A stretch of DNA of 64,000 bases from Croceivirga lutea (GTDB lineage Bacteria > Bacteroidota > Bacteroidia > Flavobacteriales > Flavobacteriaceae). The notes beneath the pieces were generated by a model, which did not search any database, was not told where the DNA came from, and worked only from the letters and a program-made list of their open reading frames with translations. Position 1 is the first letter of the stretch. The number at the start of each line of letters is the position of its first letter. This document shows, piece by piece, positions 44,936 through 53,127 of this stretch. A program made the position numbers and the translations under genes. The stretch lies in assembly GCF_014235875.1 (NCBI RefSeq), contig NZ_JACJUK010000002.1, positions 248,001 through 312,000 of the forward strand. Reading direction: 5' to 3'.

Positions 44936-47863
44936 ATGAAATTGAAATTACTGATTTTTTCCTTGTTCACAATAATGTGCGCAAGTGCCCAGCAAACAGG
45001 AAGTGTTGTTGGGAAAGTTACAGACAGAGAAATGAATGATGACCCTCTTCCTTTCGCCAATGTTTTAATTAAAGGTACAACCACCGGTACTACTACAGAT
45101 TTTGATGGTCTTTATGAAATTGCTGACCTAGAGCCTGGTATCTACACCATAGAATTTAGTTATTTAGGCTATGAAACAGTGGATATTCCTAATGTAACCA
45201 TTGAAGCTGGTAAAGTTACCACAGTTAATGTACCCATGAGTGCAGGTGGTGGACTTTCTTTAGATGAAGTAGTGGTAACCACAGTTGCCAGAAAAGATTC
45301 TGAAGTTGCTTTATTATTAGACCAAAAAAATGCAGTTACTGTTGTTGAAAGTATTGGTGCTAAAGAGTTGGGTGATTTAGGTATTTCTGATGCTAAAACA
45401 GCAACAACCAAAATTTCTGGTGTTTCTGAAAGCGAAGCTTCTGGAGATATTTTTGTACGTGGGCTTGGTGATAGGTATTTATCTACCACGCTAAATGGTC
45501 TACCTATACCTTCTGATAACGTAGACAAAAAGAATATTAATTTAGGTTTATTCCCTACACGAGTTATTCAGAATGTAAGTATTAGCAAAACGTATGCAGC
45601 TAGAACCTCAGCAGACCAAGCTTCTGGTAATATTAATATAACCTCAAGAGAACTAATAGGTAGCTCAGAGCTAAGTGTTGGTATTTCTGGTGGTGTTAAC
45701 TCATCTGTAAATGAAGATGGAGCTAAAGATAATTTCAAAATTAGCCCCAATCTAGCTGATGAAACCACTTTTGGTTTTTATGACCCTAATAGTAATTTAA
45801 TTCAACAGTTAACAGAACAATCCTGGGACCCGTCCATAAAAAGCAATCCTTACAACTACGGTTTAAACCTAACTTTAGGTAAAAAGTTTTTTGACGGAAA
45901 ACTATCTTTTGTACTTACAGGTTCCCATGATGAAAGTTATAGATTTAATAGAGGAGTTTATCAAATCTTAGAATACGGTTTTGTTCAAGTTGGTGCTTCT
46001 GATTATACCACTTTTGAATCAGAAATTAACAATACCGCTTTATTAGATTTAACCTGGTTTATTAATGATAAAAACAAGTTAAAATCGACTACTACATATT
46101 TAAGCACCTTAACTGATGAGGTAGTTGAATTTGGTAGAAATGGTGAAGCGCAGGTTAGTGATGATACAGGTGCTTTTAGTAGTTTTGGAATTCCTTTAGA
46201 ATTTGTTAGAGACCAAAATACTAAGCAAACTAACCTGTTAGTAAGCCAATTACTTGGTGAGCATAAACTATCTGAAAAAAACCAGTTAAACTGGGCTTTC
46301 GGTTATAATTTATTGAATGCAGATGAACCAAACCGTATTCGTAATCAGGTATTTTTTGATACTACACCAGAAAGTTCAGTAGCGCTAAACTCGCAGGGTG
46401 GCTTTAACCAAAGAAAAGCTGCGCAGCTAATTGAGGATAACGAATACAATGGCTACATTAAAGATGTTCTACACATCTTAAAAGAAGAAGATTCTAATAA
46501 GGCTTTTGATATTGAGTTAGGTGTGTTCTATCGAAATAAAGAAAGAGACTTTAGTTCTGAATTCGTTGGGGTTGTAGAGTCTAATAATGTAGATAGATTT
46601 AGCACACGTTCTTCTAGTTTAGATGATTTAAATTCTATAATTTCTACTCAAAATTTTGGGAATGGTTCACTTGAAGTTCGCAGATTAAGTTTGAATCAAA
46701 ATGGTGTTCCCCAAGATATATATACTGGAGAATACACTTCTCAAGCGGCCTATGCCGACTTTAATGTAGCCTTAAATAAATTAAATATTAGTGCAGGTTT
46801 AAGAGCGCAAAAAGATGATATTAATGTTATTTACGATGTGGGTGGTAGTGGAACACGTTTAGTTGGTGAAACCAACCAAGAATACCAAAATTTCTACCCG
46901 AGTTTAAATTTAAAGTATACACTAAACGATAAGCATGCTTTACGTTTTGCCGCAAGTAGAACTATTACACTACCTGAATTTAAAGAAATAGCTCCTTTTA
47001 GATATGTTGCTCCTTCTGGACAAGAAGTTACAGGTAATGCTGATAATTTAACTGCTTCTTTTACCAACAACTTTGATATTAAGTGGGAATTCTTTCCATC
47101 TAATGATCAGTTAATTTCTTTAGCCGTTTTCTACAAAGACATTAAAGATCCAATTAACAGAACGGTTCAAAGAGGTGGTGAAAGTATTTGGACTTATGAA
47201 AATACCGGAGAAAAGGCCGAAGTGTTAGGTTTAGAATTGGAAAGTAAACTAAACTTATTGAAGCCATATTATAATGAGGAGAATGATGTGTATTCAGGAG
47301 TAGATTTAAGTTTGGTGTTCAATGCAACAGTAATGCATCATGAACAAGACCTAAAATTTGTACCTACAGATGACGGGTTAAGTGCCCTTGAATTTTTCAA
47401 ATTTGGAACTAACAACACTACAGGTTTAGAAGGTGCTTCTGATTTTATCTTAAACACCAACCTAAATCTTAAAACCTCATCTGAAAATCCATTTACAGCA
47501 TCTTTAAATGCTAATTACGCATCAGATAAAATATATGTTTTGGGTAGTCCTGAAGGTTTTGCTATCTACGACTATTCTTATAATGACAACATAATAGAGA
47601 AAGGTTTTGTGGTTTTAAACGGTAGAATCAGCAAAGAGTTCGCTGAAAAATGGCAAGTTTCTTTAAGCGGACAAAATCTTTTAAACCCTGAAATAAAAAG
47701 AACACAAGGTGTTCTTGATAATAGAAACGAAATAAGAGCTTTTTCTGATGACATTAATGAAAGGTTAGGGCCTAATGCACCAGAAAGAATTATTAGAACA
47801 GAAACCGTAAGATCATACAAATTAGGTAGAACTATTGGTATTGGTCTTACATATACTTTTTAA
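44936..47863 (+). CDS. TonB-dependent outer-membrane receptor with carboxypeptidase-regulatory-like domain
   Basis: 975 residues. Signal peptide to about residue 18 (TIMCASA), then a beta-sandwich domain of about 80 residues (GSVVGKVTDRE, FANVLIKGTTTGTTTDFDGL, FSYLGYETV), a plug (SGVSESEASGDIFVRGLGDR, LNGLPIPSDN, NVSISKTYAARTSADQASGN) and a barrel ending in Phe (GIGLTYTF). Unlike the gene at position 1, it lacks a SusD partner; instead a large repeat lipoprotein follows after 55 nt. It is divergent from the PhoB/PhoR-like pair and lies under a putative PHO box, so uptake of a phosphate-containing compound during phosphate limitation is my inference. Confidence 0.92.
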   Translation: MKLKLLIFSLFTIMCASAQQTGSVVGKVTDREMNDDPLPFANVLIKGTTTGTTTDFDGLYEIADLEPGIYTIEFSYLGYETVDIPNVTIEAGKVTTVNVPMSAGGGLSLDEVVVTTVARKDSEVALLLDQKNAVTVVESIGAKELGDLGISDAKTATTKISGVSESEASGDIFVRGLGDRYLSTTLNGLPIPSDNVDKKNINLGLFPTRVIQNVSISKTYAARTSADQASGNINITSRELIGSSELSVGISGGVNSSVNEDGAKDNFKISPNLADETTFGFYDPNSNLIQQLTEQSWDPSIKSNPYNYGLNLTLGKKFFDGKLSFVLTGSHDESYRFNRGVYQILEYGFVQVGASDYTTFESEINNTALLDLTWFINDKNKLKSTTTYLSTLTDEVVEFGRNGEAQVSDDTGAFSSFGIPLEFVRDQNTKQTNLLVSQLLGEHKLSEKNQLNWAFGYNLLNADEPNRIRNQVFFDTTPESSVALNSQGGFNQRKAAQLIEDNEYNGYIKDVLHILKEEDSNKAFDIELGVFYRNKERDFSSEFVGVVESNNVDRFSTRSSSLDDLNSIISTQNFGNGSLEVRRLSLNQNGVPQDIYTGEYTSQAAYADFNVALNKLNISAGLRAQKDDINVIYDVGGSGTRLVGETNQEYQNFYPSLNLKYTLNDKHALRFAASRTITLPEFKEIAPFRYVAPSGQEVTGNADNLTASFTNNFDIKWEFFPSNDQLISLAVFYKDIKDPINRTVQRGGESIWTYENTGEKAEVLGLELESKLNLLKPYYNEENDVYSGVDLSLVFNATVMHHEQDLKFVPTDDGLSALEFFKFGTNNTTGLEGASDFILNTNLNLKTSSENPFTASLNANYASDKIYVLGSPEGFAIYDYSYNDNIIEKGFVVLNGRISKEFAEKWQVSLSGQNLLNPEIKRTQGVLDNRNEIRAFSDDINERLGPNAPERIIRTETVRSYKLGRTIGIGLTYTF

Positions 47864-47918
47864 CTCTTTAAACACTAAAATTTAAATATTAAACCCTAAT
47901 TAAATTCTAAACCCTATT

Positions 47919-50900
47919 ATGAAAACGAAAGTCTTTAAAATTACAATGCTTTTCGTTGCGGCTTCAGCCTTGATTTTGTCAAGCTGTAGCAGTGATGATG
48001 GAGATACTGGCCCTACCTGTAGTGACGGTATCCAAAACGGAATAGAAACTGGTGTAGACTGCGGCGGTACTTGCCCGAACACATGTGAGGTAGAACCAAC
48101 TTGTACTGATGGTATTCAGAACGGTGATGAAACTGGTGTTGACTGTGGTGGTTCTTGCGATGCTTGTCCTGCTGAATCAGTTGATTTAACTACAATGAGC
48201 CCTATTACTGCTGACATGACCTTAGATGCAGCTGTTGAATACACTTTATCTGGTCAAGTAAGTGTTGAAAGTGGTGCAACCTTAACTATACCAGCTGGTA
48301 CGGTTATTACTGCTGCTGCTGCCTCTGGTGATGAGACTAGTACTTATTTGGTTATTCAAAAAGGTGGTGCTATTGATGTTCAAGGTACTTCTTCTAGTCC
48401 TGTAATAATGACTTCAAGCAACGAAACTCCTGGTGACTGGGGTGGTTTAGTTGTTGCTGGTAACGCTACTACTACTAAAGGTGTAGATGCTACTGCTGAA
48501 GTTGGTGAAATTACTTATGGTGGTACTGATGATGCTGATAGCTCTGGTAGCATTGAATACTTAATTATCAACTATGCTGGTGCTCAAATTAATCCTGAGT
48601 CTCAATACAACGGTCTTACTTTATATGCTGTAGGTTCTGAAACTACTATCGAAAACGTAGCTATCTTAAATGGTACTGACGATGGTGTTGAATTCTTTGG
48701 TGGAACTGTTTCTGCTTCTAAATTCTACTTAGAAAACAACCAAGATGATGCTGTTGACTGGACAGAAGGTTGGAACGGTACATTAACTGATGCTTATGTG
48801 TTACATACTGAAGCTGGTTTCTCTACGGCTGTTGAAGCTGATGGTGATAACAACAACCCATCTTTAGTAAACTTTACTGCGGTTTCTACTGTTGGTGGTA
48901 CTGCTTTACAATTCAAAAAAGAATCTGGTGCTACAATCACTGGTCTTTCTTTAACTGGTTATGACACTTCTATCGACTATAGAGATGGTGGTGCTGTTAC
49001 TAACGTAACTATCGAAGGTGAAACTTCTAACCCTGCCTTATCTTATGTTGCTCCTGCTACTGTTGATGTTGATATCTTTAGCTGGGTAGGCACTAACAAT
49101 ACTGTTGAAAGTAACGTATTAAGCGGTGCTATAGGTTCTGATTTAACTTTAGACCCTGCAATTGATTACTTCCTAGAAGGTAATTTAAGTATCGAATCTG
49201 GTGCTACATTAACTATCCCTGCTGGTACAAGAATTGTTGCTGATGTTCAGGCGGGTGAAGAAACTAGTACGTATATCGTAGTTCAAAAAGGAGCTCAAAT
49301 TGATGTTCAAGGTACTGCTGCTGAGCCAGTAATTATGACTTCTGTTAGCGAAACTCCTGGTGACTGGGGTGGTTTAGTTATCGCTGGTGACGCTACTACT
49401 ACTAAAGGTGTAGATGCTACTGCTGAAGTTGGTGAAATTACTTATGGTGGTACAAATGACACAGATAGCTCTGGTAGCATTGCATACTTAATTATCAACT
49501 ATGCTGGTGCTCAAATTAATCCTGAGTCTCAATACAATGGTCTTACTTTATATGCTGTAGGTTCTGAAACTACTATCGAAAACGTTGCTATCTTAAATGG
49601 TACTGACGATGGTGTTGAATTCTTTGGTGGTACTGTTTCTGCTTCTAAATTCTACTTAGAAAACAACCAAGATGATGCTGTTGACTGGACAGAAGGTTGG
49701 AACGGTACATTAACTGATGCTTATGTGTTACATACTGAAGCTGGTTTCTCTACGGCTGTTGAAGCTGATGGTGATAACAACAACCCATCTTTAGTAAACT
49801 TTACTGCGGTTTCTACCGTTGGCGGTACTGCTTTACAATTCAAAAAAGAATCTGGTGCTACAATCACTGGTCTTTCTTTAACTGGCTATGACACTTCTAT
49901 CGACTATAGAGATGGTGGTGCTGTTACTAACGTAACTATCGAAGGTGCTACTTCTGACCCAGCATTAACTTATGAAGGTCCTGCCACTGTAAGTGCATCT
50001 TTATTTTCTTGGGCTACTGGTAACGCTGAAGCGCAATCAGCAGTTTTAACTGGTTCAGTTTCAGGTGCTGTAACTCTTGATGCAAACATCACTTACTTTT
50101 TAAATAGCTCTTTAAGCGTTGAAGATGGTGGTTCATTAACTATCCCAGCGGGTACTTTAATCGTTGCTGATTCAGAAGCTGGTGAAGAAACTAGTACGTA
50201 CATTGTTGTTCAAAAAGGTGGTACTATTGATATTCAAGGTACAGCTGCAAATCCAGTAGTAATGACTTCTGCTAACGAAACTCCTGGTGACTGGGGTGGT
50301 TTAGTTATCGCTGGTGACGCTACTACTACTAAAGGTGTAGATGCTACTGCTGAAGTAGGTGAAATTGCTTACGGTGGTACTAACGATGCTGATAGCTCTG
50401 GTAGCATTGAATACTTAATTATTAACTATGCTGGTGCTCAAATTAATCCTGAGTCTCAATACAACGGTCTTACTTTATATGCTGTAGGTTCTGAAACTAC
50501 TATCGATAACGTAGCTATCTTAAATGGTACTGACGATGGTGTTGAGTTCTTTGGTGGAACTGTTTCTGCTTCTAACTTTTATTTAGAAAATAACCAAGAC
50601 GATGCTATCGACTGGACAGAAGGTTGGAACGGTACATTAACCAATGCTTATGTTTTACATACTGAAGCTGGTTTCTCTACTGCTGTTGAAGCTGATGGTG
50701 ATAACAACAACCCTTCTTTGGTGAATTTAACTTGTGTATCTTCTGTTGGAGGTACTGCTTTACAATTCAAAAAAGAATCTGGTGCTACTATTACTGGTCT
50801 TTCTTTAACTGGTTATGATACTTCTATCGACTATAGAGATGGTGGTGCTGTTACTAACGTAACTATCGAAGGTGCTACCTCTGACCCAGCATTAACTTAT

Positions 50901-50951
50901 GAAGGTGCTGCAACTGTTGATGTAGCTATTTTTGACTGGGCATCTAACTAA
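47919..50951 (+). CDS. Surface lipoprotein with Cys-rich motifs and three 309-residue repeats
   Basis: 1010 residues. The lipobox Cys23 (ILSSC) is followed by SSDDGD, an acidic stretch like the lipoprotein surface-export signals of Bacteroidota, so the protein is probably outside the cell. Residues 34-83 hold two 28-residue Cys-rich motifs (DGIQNG-x-ETGVDCGG-x-C). Then three repeats of 309 residues follow, each starting near LTLDxxxxYFLxxxLSVESG and LTIPAGT, and rich in Gly/Thr/Val strands (GDWGGLVIAG, IENVAILNGTDDGVEFFGGT, YVLHTEAGFSTAVEADGDNN). This suggests a right-handed beta-helix. Codon use is strongly biased (GGT, GCT, ACT), fitting very high expression. No catalytic motif seen. Co-transcribed with the TonB receptor; strong terminator downstream. 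Confidence 0.85.
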   Translation: MKTKVFKITMLFVAASALILSSCSSDDGDTGPTCSDGIQNGIETGVDCGGTCPNTCEVEPTCTDGIQNGDETGVDCGGSCDACPAESVDLTTMSPITADMTLDAAVEYTLSGQVSVESGATLTIPAGTVITAAAASGDETSTYLVIQKGGAIDVQGTSSSPVIMTSSNETPGDWGGLVVAGNATTTKGVDATAEVGEITYGGTDDADSSGSIEYLIINYAGAQINPESQYNGLTLYAVGSETTIENVAILNGTDDGVEFFGGTVSASKFYLENNQDDAVDWTEGWNGTLTDAYVLHTEAGFSTAVEADGDNNNPSLVNFTAVSTVGGTALQFKKESGATITGLSLTGYDTSIDYRDGGAVTNVTIEGETSNPALSYVAPATVDVDIFSWVGTNNTVESNVLSGAIGSDLTLDPAIDYFLEGNLSIESGATLTIPAGTRIVADVQAGEETSTYIVVQKGAQIDVQGTAAEPVIMTSVSETPGDWGGLVIAGDATTTKGVDATAEVGEITYGGTNDTDSSGSIAYLIINYAGAQINPESQYNGLTLYAVGSETTIENVAILNGTDDGVEFFGGTVSASKFYLENNQDDAVDWTEGWNGTLTDAYVLHTEAGFSTAVEADGDNNNPSLVNFTAVSTVGGTALQFKKESGATITGLSLTGYDTSIDYRDGGAVTNVTIEGATSDPALTYEGPATVSASLFSWATGNAEAQSAVLTGSVSGAVTLDANITYFLNSSLSVEDGGSLTIPAGTLIVADSEAGEETSTYIVVQKGGTIDIQGTAANPVVMTSANETPGDWGGLVIAGDATTTKGVDATAEVGEIAYGGTNDADSSGSIEYLIINYAGAQINPESQYNGLTLYAVGSETTIDNVAILNGTDDGVEFFGGTVSASNFYLENNQDDAIDWTEGWNGTLTNAYVLHTEAGFSTAVEADGDNNNPSLVNLTCVSSVGGTALQFKKESGATITGLSLTGYDTSIDYRDGGAVTNVTIEGATSDPALTYEGAATVDVAIFDWASN
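48018..48167 (+). repeat. Two tandem 84-nt units encoding a Cys-rich DGIQNG motif
   Basis: Each unit encodes C-x-DGIQNG-x-ETGVDCGG-x-C-x(2,3)-C with a 28-residue period (Cys34-Cys56 and Cys62-Cys83). Four cysteines per unit suggest disulfides or metal binding in an exported protein. Confidence 0.85.
48213..49139 (+). repeat. 927-nt repeat unit 1
   Basis: First of three in-frame units with a period of exactly 927 nt (309 codons), measured from identical landmarks (for example the TTAACTAT of LTIPAGT at 48282, 49209 and 50136). The core, about 48419-49020, is almost identical in DNA to the core of unit 2; the flanking about 325 nt are diverged. Confidence 0.95.
49140..50066 (+). repeat. 927-nt repeat unit 2
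   Basis: Second unit. Core about 49346-49947 is nearly identical to that of unit 1 and very close to that of unit 3; the opening part (to about 49340) and the closing part (from about 49950) differ clearly from the others. Confidence 0.95.
50067..50951 (+). repeat. 927-nt repeat unit 3, shortened at its end
   Basis: Third unit, 885 nt including the stop codon; it ends with DVAIFDWASN where the others continue into a linker. Its core (about 50273-50874) has more synonymous differences than units 1 and 2 have between themselves, for example in the segment encoding NFYLENNQDDAIDW. Confidence 0.93.
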
Positions 50952-50975
50952 GTTTTAGCAACTAATTATATTCTA

Positions 50976-51002
50976 AAGCCTCGCAAATGCGGGGCTTTTT
51001 TT
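50976..51002 (+). terminator. Rho-independent terminator after the repeat lipoprotein gene
   Basis: 9-bp stem (50976-50984 with 50989-50997, one G-T pair) around a 4-nt loop, GC-rich, followed by a run of T residues; 24 nt after the stop codon. Confidence 0.9.
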
Positions 51003-51116
51003 ATGTCTTAGCTTTATTTTTATCAATTATTCTTTTTAATACTTCGATGAACTACACCAATCTTCGGTCAAGTACTGCATTTCATCGATCTTTTTAATTT
51101 TTGTCCCTCGCTAACC

Positions 51117-51147
51117 TTTCTATCTGAGGAGGTTATGACTATATTTG
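51117..51147 (+). promoter_or_regulatory. Promoter of the first sorting-domain mini-protein
   Basis: -7 element TATATTTG (51140-51147) matches TAnnTTTG exactly; TTTC at 51117-51120 stands 19 nt upstream, one base off the -33 TTTG. Start codon 27 nt downstream. Confidence 0.65.
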
Positions 51148-51174
51148 TGGCATACCCTTTGATAACTTACTTGC

Positions 51175-51489
51175 ATGAAGAAACTTTACCTAACGCTTTT
51201 CTTATTCTTTGCAGTAGCATCAATGGCCTTTGGTCAACTAGATCAAACCTCATCAGATATTGATGGATTAAAGTTATATCCCAACCCAACTACTTCTGGT
51301 AAAATATTTATTAGTACTGCGCAAAATGCTGCTAAACAGATTGCTGTTTTCGACGTTCTTGGAACAAAAGTTTTAGAAACTACACTTCTTGGTAAGGAAC
51401 TGAGCTTAGCCGAATTAAAAAAAGGAGTTTATATAATTAGGGTTGTTGAGAAAGATAATGTAGCCACTCGAAAGCTAATTATTAAGTAA
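51175..51489 (+). CDS. Minimal secreted protein consisting of a type IX secretion C-terminal sorting domain
   Basis: 104 residues: a signal peptide (MKKLYLTLFLFFAVASMAFG, cleavage before Gln21), about ten linker residues, and then a complete type A sorting domain: LKLYPNPTTSGKIFIS, KQIAVFDVLGTKVLET, LKKGVYIIRVVEKD and the closing RKLIIK. Such domains normally sit at the end of large exported enzymes or adhesins and direct them through the type IX system. Here there is almost no cargo. It could be a decoy, a regulator of the secretion machine, a small surface component or a remnant. A second gene of the same design follows. Confidence 0.88.
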   Translation: MKKLYLTLFLFFAVASMAFGQLDQTSSDIDGLKLYPNPTTSGKIFISTAQNAAKQIAVFDVLGTKVLETTLLGKELSLAELKKGVYIIRVVEKDNVATRKLIIK

Positions 51490-51608
51490 TTACTTACATT
51501 TCAAATATTTTAAAGCACACTTTGTCGGTTATTTTTAACCGTTAGTAGACAAGACCAACAGTATTCTTACATACACAACATAAACTATACACAATCATAG
51601 TCTAGACG

Positions 51609-51616
51609 TAATTTTG
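51609..51616 (+). promoter_or_regulatory. Bacteroidota -7 element for the second sorting-domain mini-protein
   Basis: TAATTTTG matches TAnnTTTG exactly, 26 nt before the start codon. No convincing -33 element. Confidence 0.5.
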
Positions 51617-51642
51617 TTGTGCAGTTCCCCAAATTTTAATGC

Positions 51643-51969
51643 ATGAAACAATTTTACTTTTTTTTCCTACTTATGAGCATCCCAATAGTTGTTGCTGGAC
51701 AAGATTTGGTTTCAGTAAACAACAAAAATTTTGAAGAAATTAAGGGGCTTAGGTTATATCCTAATCCGGCTTACGGAAACGAAGTTTACATTACTACTAA
51801 AAGTAATGATGATAAAGAAATAAAGGTTTTTGATGTTTTTGGTGAGGTAGTATTATCTAACAAGTTAGAAAACAATACGCTCAACATCACTAATCTTACC
51901 CCAGGTATCTATGTGGTACAGGTAGAAGAAAACAAAAAAACAATTACCAGAAAACTGGTAGTTAAATAA
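51643..51969 (+). CDS. Second minimal type IX sorting-domain protein
   Basis: 108 residues, built as the gene 154 bp upstream: signal peptide (to about residue 19, VVAGQ), short linker, and a type A sorting domain with LRLYPNPAYGNEVYITT, KEIKVFDVFGEVVLSN, LTPGIYVVQVEENKK and TRKLVVK at the end. Both proteins share order and length but are clearly diverged, so the pair is an old duplication that has been kept, which argues against decay. Separate promoter and a strong terminator make it its own transcription unit. Confidence 0.88.
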   Translation: MKQFYFFFLLMSIPIVVAGQDLVSVNNKNFEEIKGLRLYPNPAYGNEVYITTKSNDDKEIKVFDVFGEVVLSNKLENNTLNITNLTPGIYVVQVEENKKTITRKLVVK

Positions 51970-51992
51970 ACCAATTTCAATATTAACTATGA

Positions 51993-52020
51993 GCCTTGAT
52001 TTATCGTCAAGGCTTTTTTT
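51993..52020 (+). terminator. Rho-independent terminator after the second sorting-domain gene
   Basis: Perfect 7-bp stem GCCTTGA (51993-51999) with TCAAGGC (52007-52013), 7-nt loop, then seven T residues. Confidence 0.9.
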
Positions 52021-52026
52021 ATTCGC

Positions 52027-52034
52027 TAATTTTG
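52027..52034 (+). promoter_or_regulatory. -7 element directly abutting the LuxE-like gene (possible leaderless mRNA)
   Basis: TAATTTTG matches TAnnTTTG exactly and only four bases separate its G from the ATG at 52039, so transcription would begin at or next to the start codon. It lies immediately after the upstream terminator. Confidence 0.55.
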
Positions 52035-52038
52035 CACC

Positions 52039-53025
52039 ATGCAGCAAAGTTTAGAGGCATCCATATTTAAAATTAACACTACATCAGAATTTGATGCATT
52101 GGCTTTAAAAGTATTTGAATTTCAATATCATACTAATAGTATTTACAAAAGATATTGTGATTTAATAGGCGTTAACGTCAATTTTATAAAAACACCTTAT
52201 CAAATACCTTTTCTTCCTATTGAATTTTTTAAAAATCATAAAATAGTAAGTACTACAACTAAACCAGAAATAGAATTTACCAGTAGTGGTACTACTGCCA
52301 CCGGCACAAGCAAACATTTAGTTTCTAACTTAAGACTTTACGAGCAAAGCTTTATCAAAGGTTTTGAGTACTTCTATGGTCCTATTGAGGAGTACTGTAT
52401 TCTTGCCTTGCTACCTGCCTATTTAGAACGCCAAGGCTCTTCTTTGATTTATATGGTAGAGTCTTTTATGCAGCGTTCTAAACATTTAGAAAATGGGTTC
52501 TTTCTCTACAATCATGACACGCTCTACTCCAAATTACAGCAACTTGAAAAAATCAAACAAAAAACCTTGCTCATTGGTGTTTCTTTTGCGCTTCTAGACT
52601 TTGTAGAATCCTATAAAACAAAGCTAAATAATACAATTGTGATGGAGACAGGCGGAATGAAAGGTAGAAGAAAAGAAATTCTTAGAGATGAACTTCACCA
52701 AATTCTTAAAGCTGGTTTTGGAGTAAGTGATATACACTCAGAATACGGAATGACAGAATTGCTTTCTCAAGCGTATTCTAAAGGCAAAGGAATATTTGAA
52801 ACTCCACCATGGATGCGAATTTTCTCTAGAAATACAGAAGACCCCCTAACGCTACAAAATAAAGGCACCACCGGCGGACTAAATATTATTGATTTAGCTA
52901 ACCTAAATTCGTGTTCCTTTATTGCTACACAAGACCTTGGCCGAGTTCACAGAAATGGTGACTTTGAAGTTATTGGCAGGTTTGACCACTCTGATATTAG
53001 AGGATGCAATCTAATGGCCATGTAA
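52039..53025 (+). CDS. LuxE-like acyl-protein synthetase (ANL superfamily)
   Basis: 328 residues. The nucleotide-binding loop FTSSGTTATGTSKH (80-93), ETGGMKGRRKEILRDEL (about 205) and SEYGMTELLSQAY are the adenylate-forming motifs of the LuxE family, which activates a fatty acid with ATP and takes it onto a Cys. In bioluminescence LuxE works with LuxC/LuxD, but none is adjacent, so another acyl-transfer role is expected; Bacteroidota commonly carry such stand-alone homologues. The gene is monocistronic, with a promoter element only four bases from its ATG. Confidence 0.85.
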   Translation: MQQSLEASIFKINTTSEFDALALKVFEFQYHTNSIYKRYCDLIGVNVNFIKTPYQIPFLPIEFFKNHKIVSTTTKPEIEFTSSGTTATGTSKHLVSNLRLYEQSFIKGFEYFYGPIEEYCILALLPAYLERQGSSLIYMVESFMQRSKHLENGFFLYNHDTLYSKLQQLEKIKQKTLLIGVSFALLDFVESYKTKLNNTIVMETGGMKGRRKEILRDELHQILKAGFGVSDIHSEYGMTELLSQAYSKGKGIFETPPWMRIFSRNTEDPLTLQNKGTTGGLNIIDLANLNSCSFIATQDLGRVHRNGDFEVIGRFDHSDIRGCNLMAM

Positions 53026-53127
53026 CCACAACTGCCATACTTACAATACTTTAAGCTTTCTATACAATTTAACCTGATTGATTTTAAGAATGGTCTATCT
53101 TAAAAATTCAACCAATCTATATATAAT

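Noticed and set aside
45169-45528. 119-codon minus-strand frame inside the TonB receptor gene
   Set aside because: Antisense shadow of the plug-domain coding region with Ser/Thr/Val-rich composition.
48213-50951. Possible CRISPR or mobile repeat
   Set aside because: The repeats are 927 nt, contiguous, in frame and encode a periodic protein; there are no short spaced repeats, inverted ends or transposase.
51526-51541. Hairpin CGGTTA-TTTT-TAACCG after the first sorting-domain gene as a terminator
   Set aside because: The 6-bp stem is weak and is not followed by a T-run, so it is not called as a terminator.
52039-53025. Part of a bioluminescence (lux) operon
   Set aside because: No luxA, luxB, luxC or luxD homologue is adjacent; neighbours are sorting-domain mini-proteins and a cupin.
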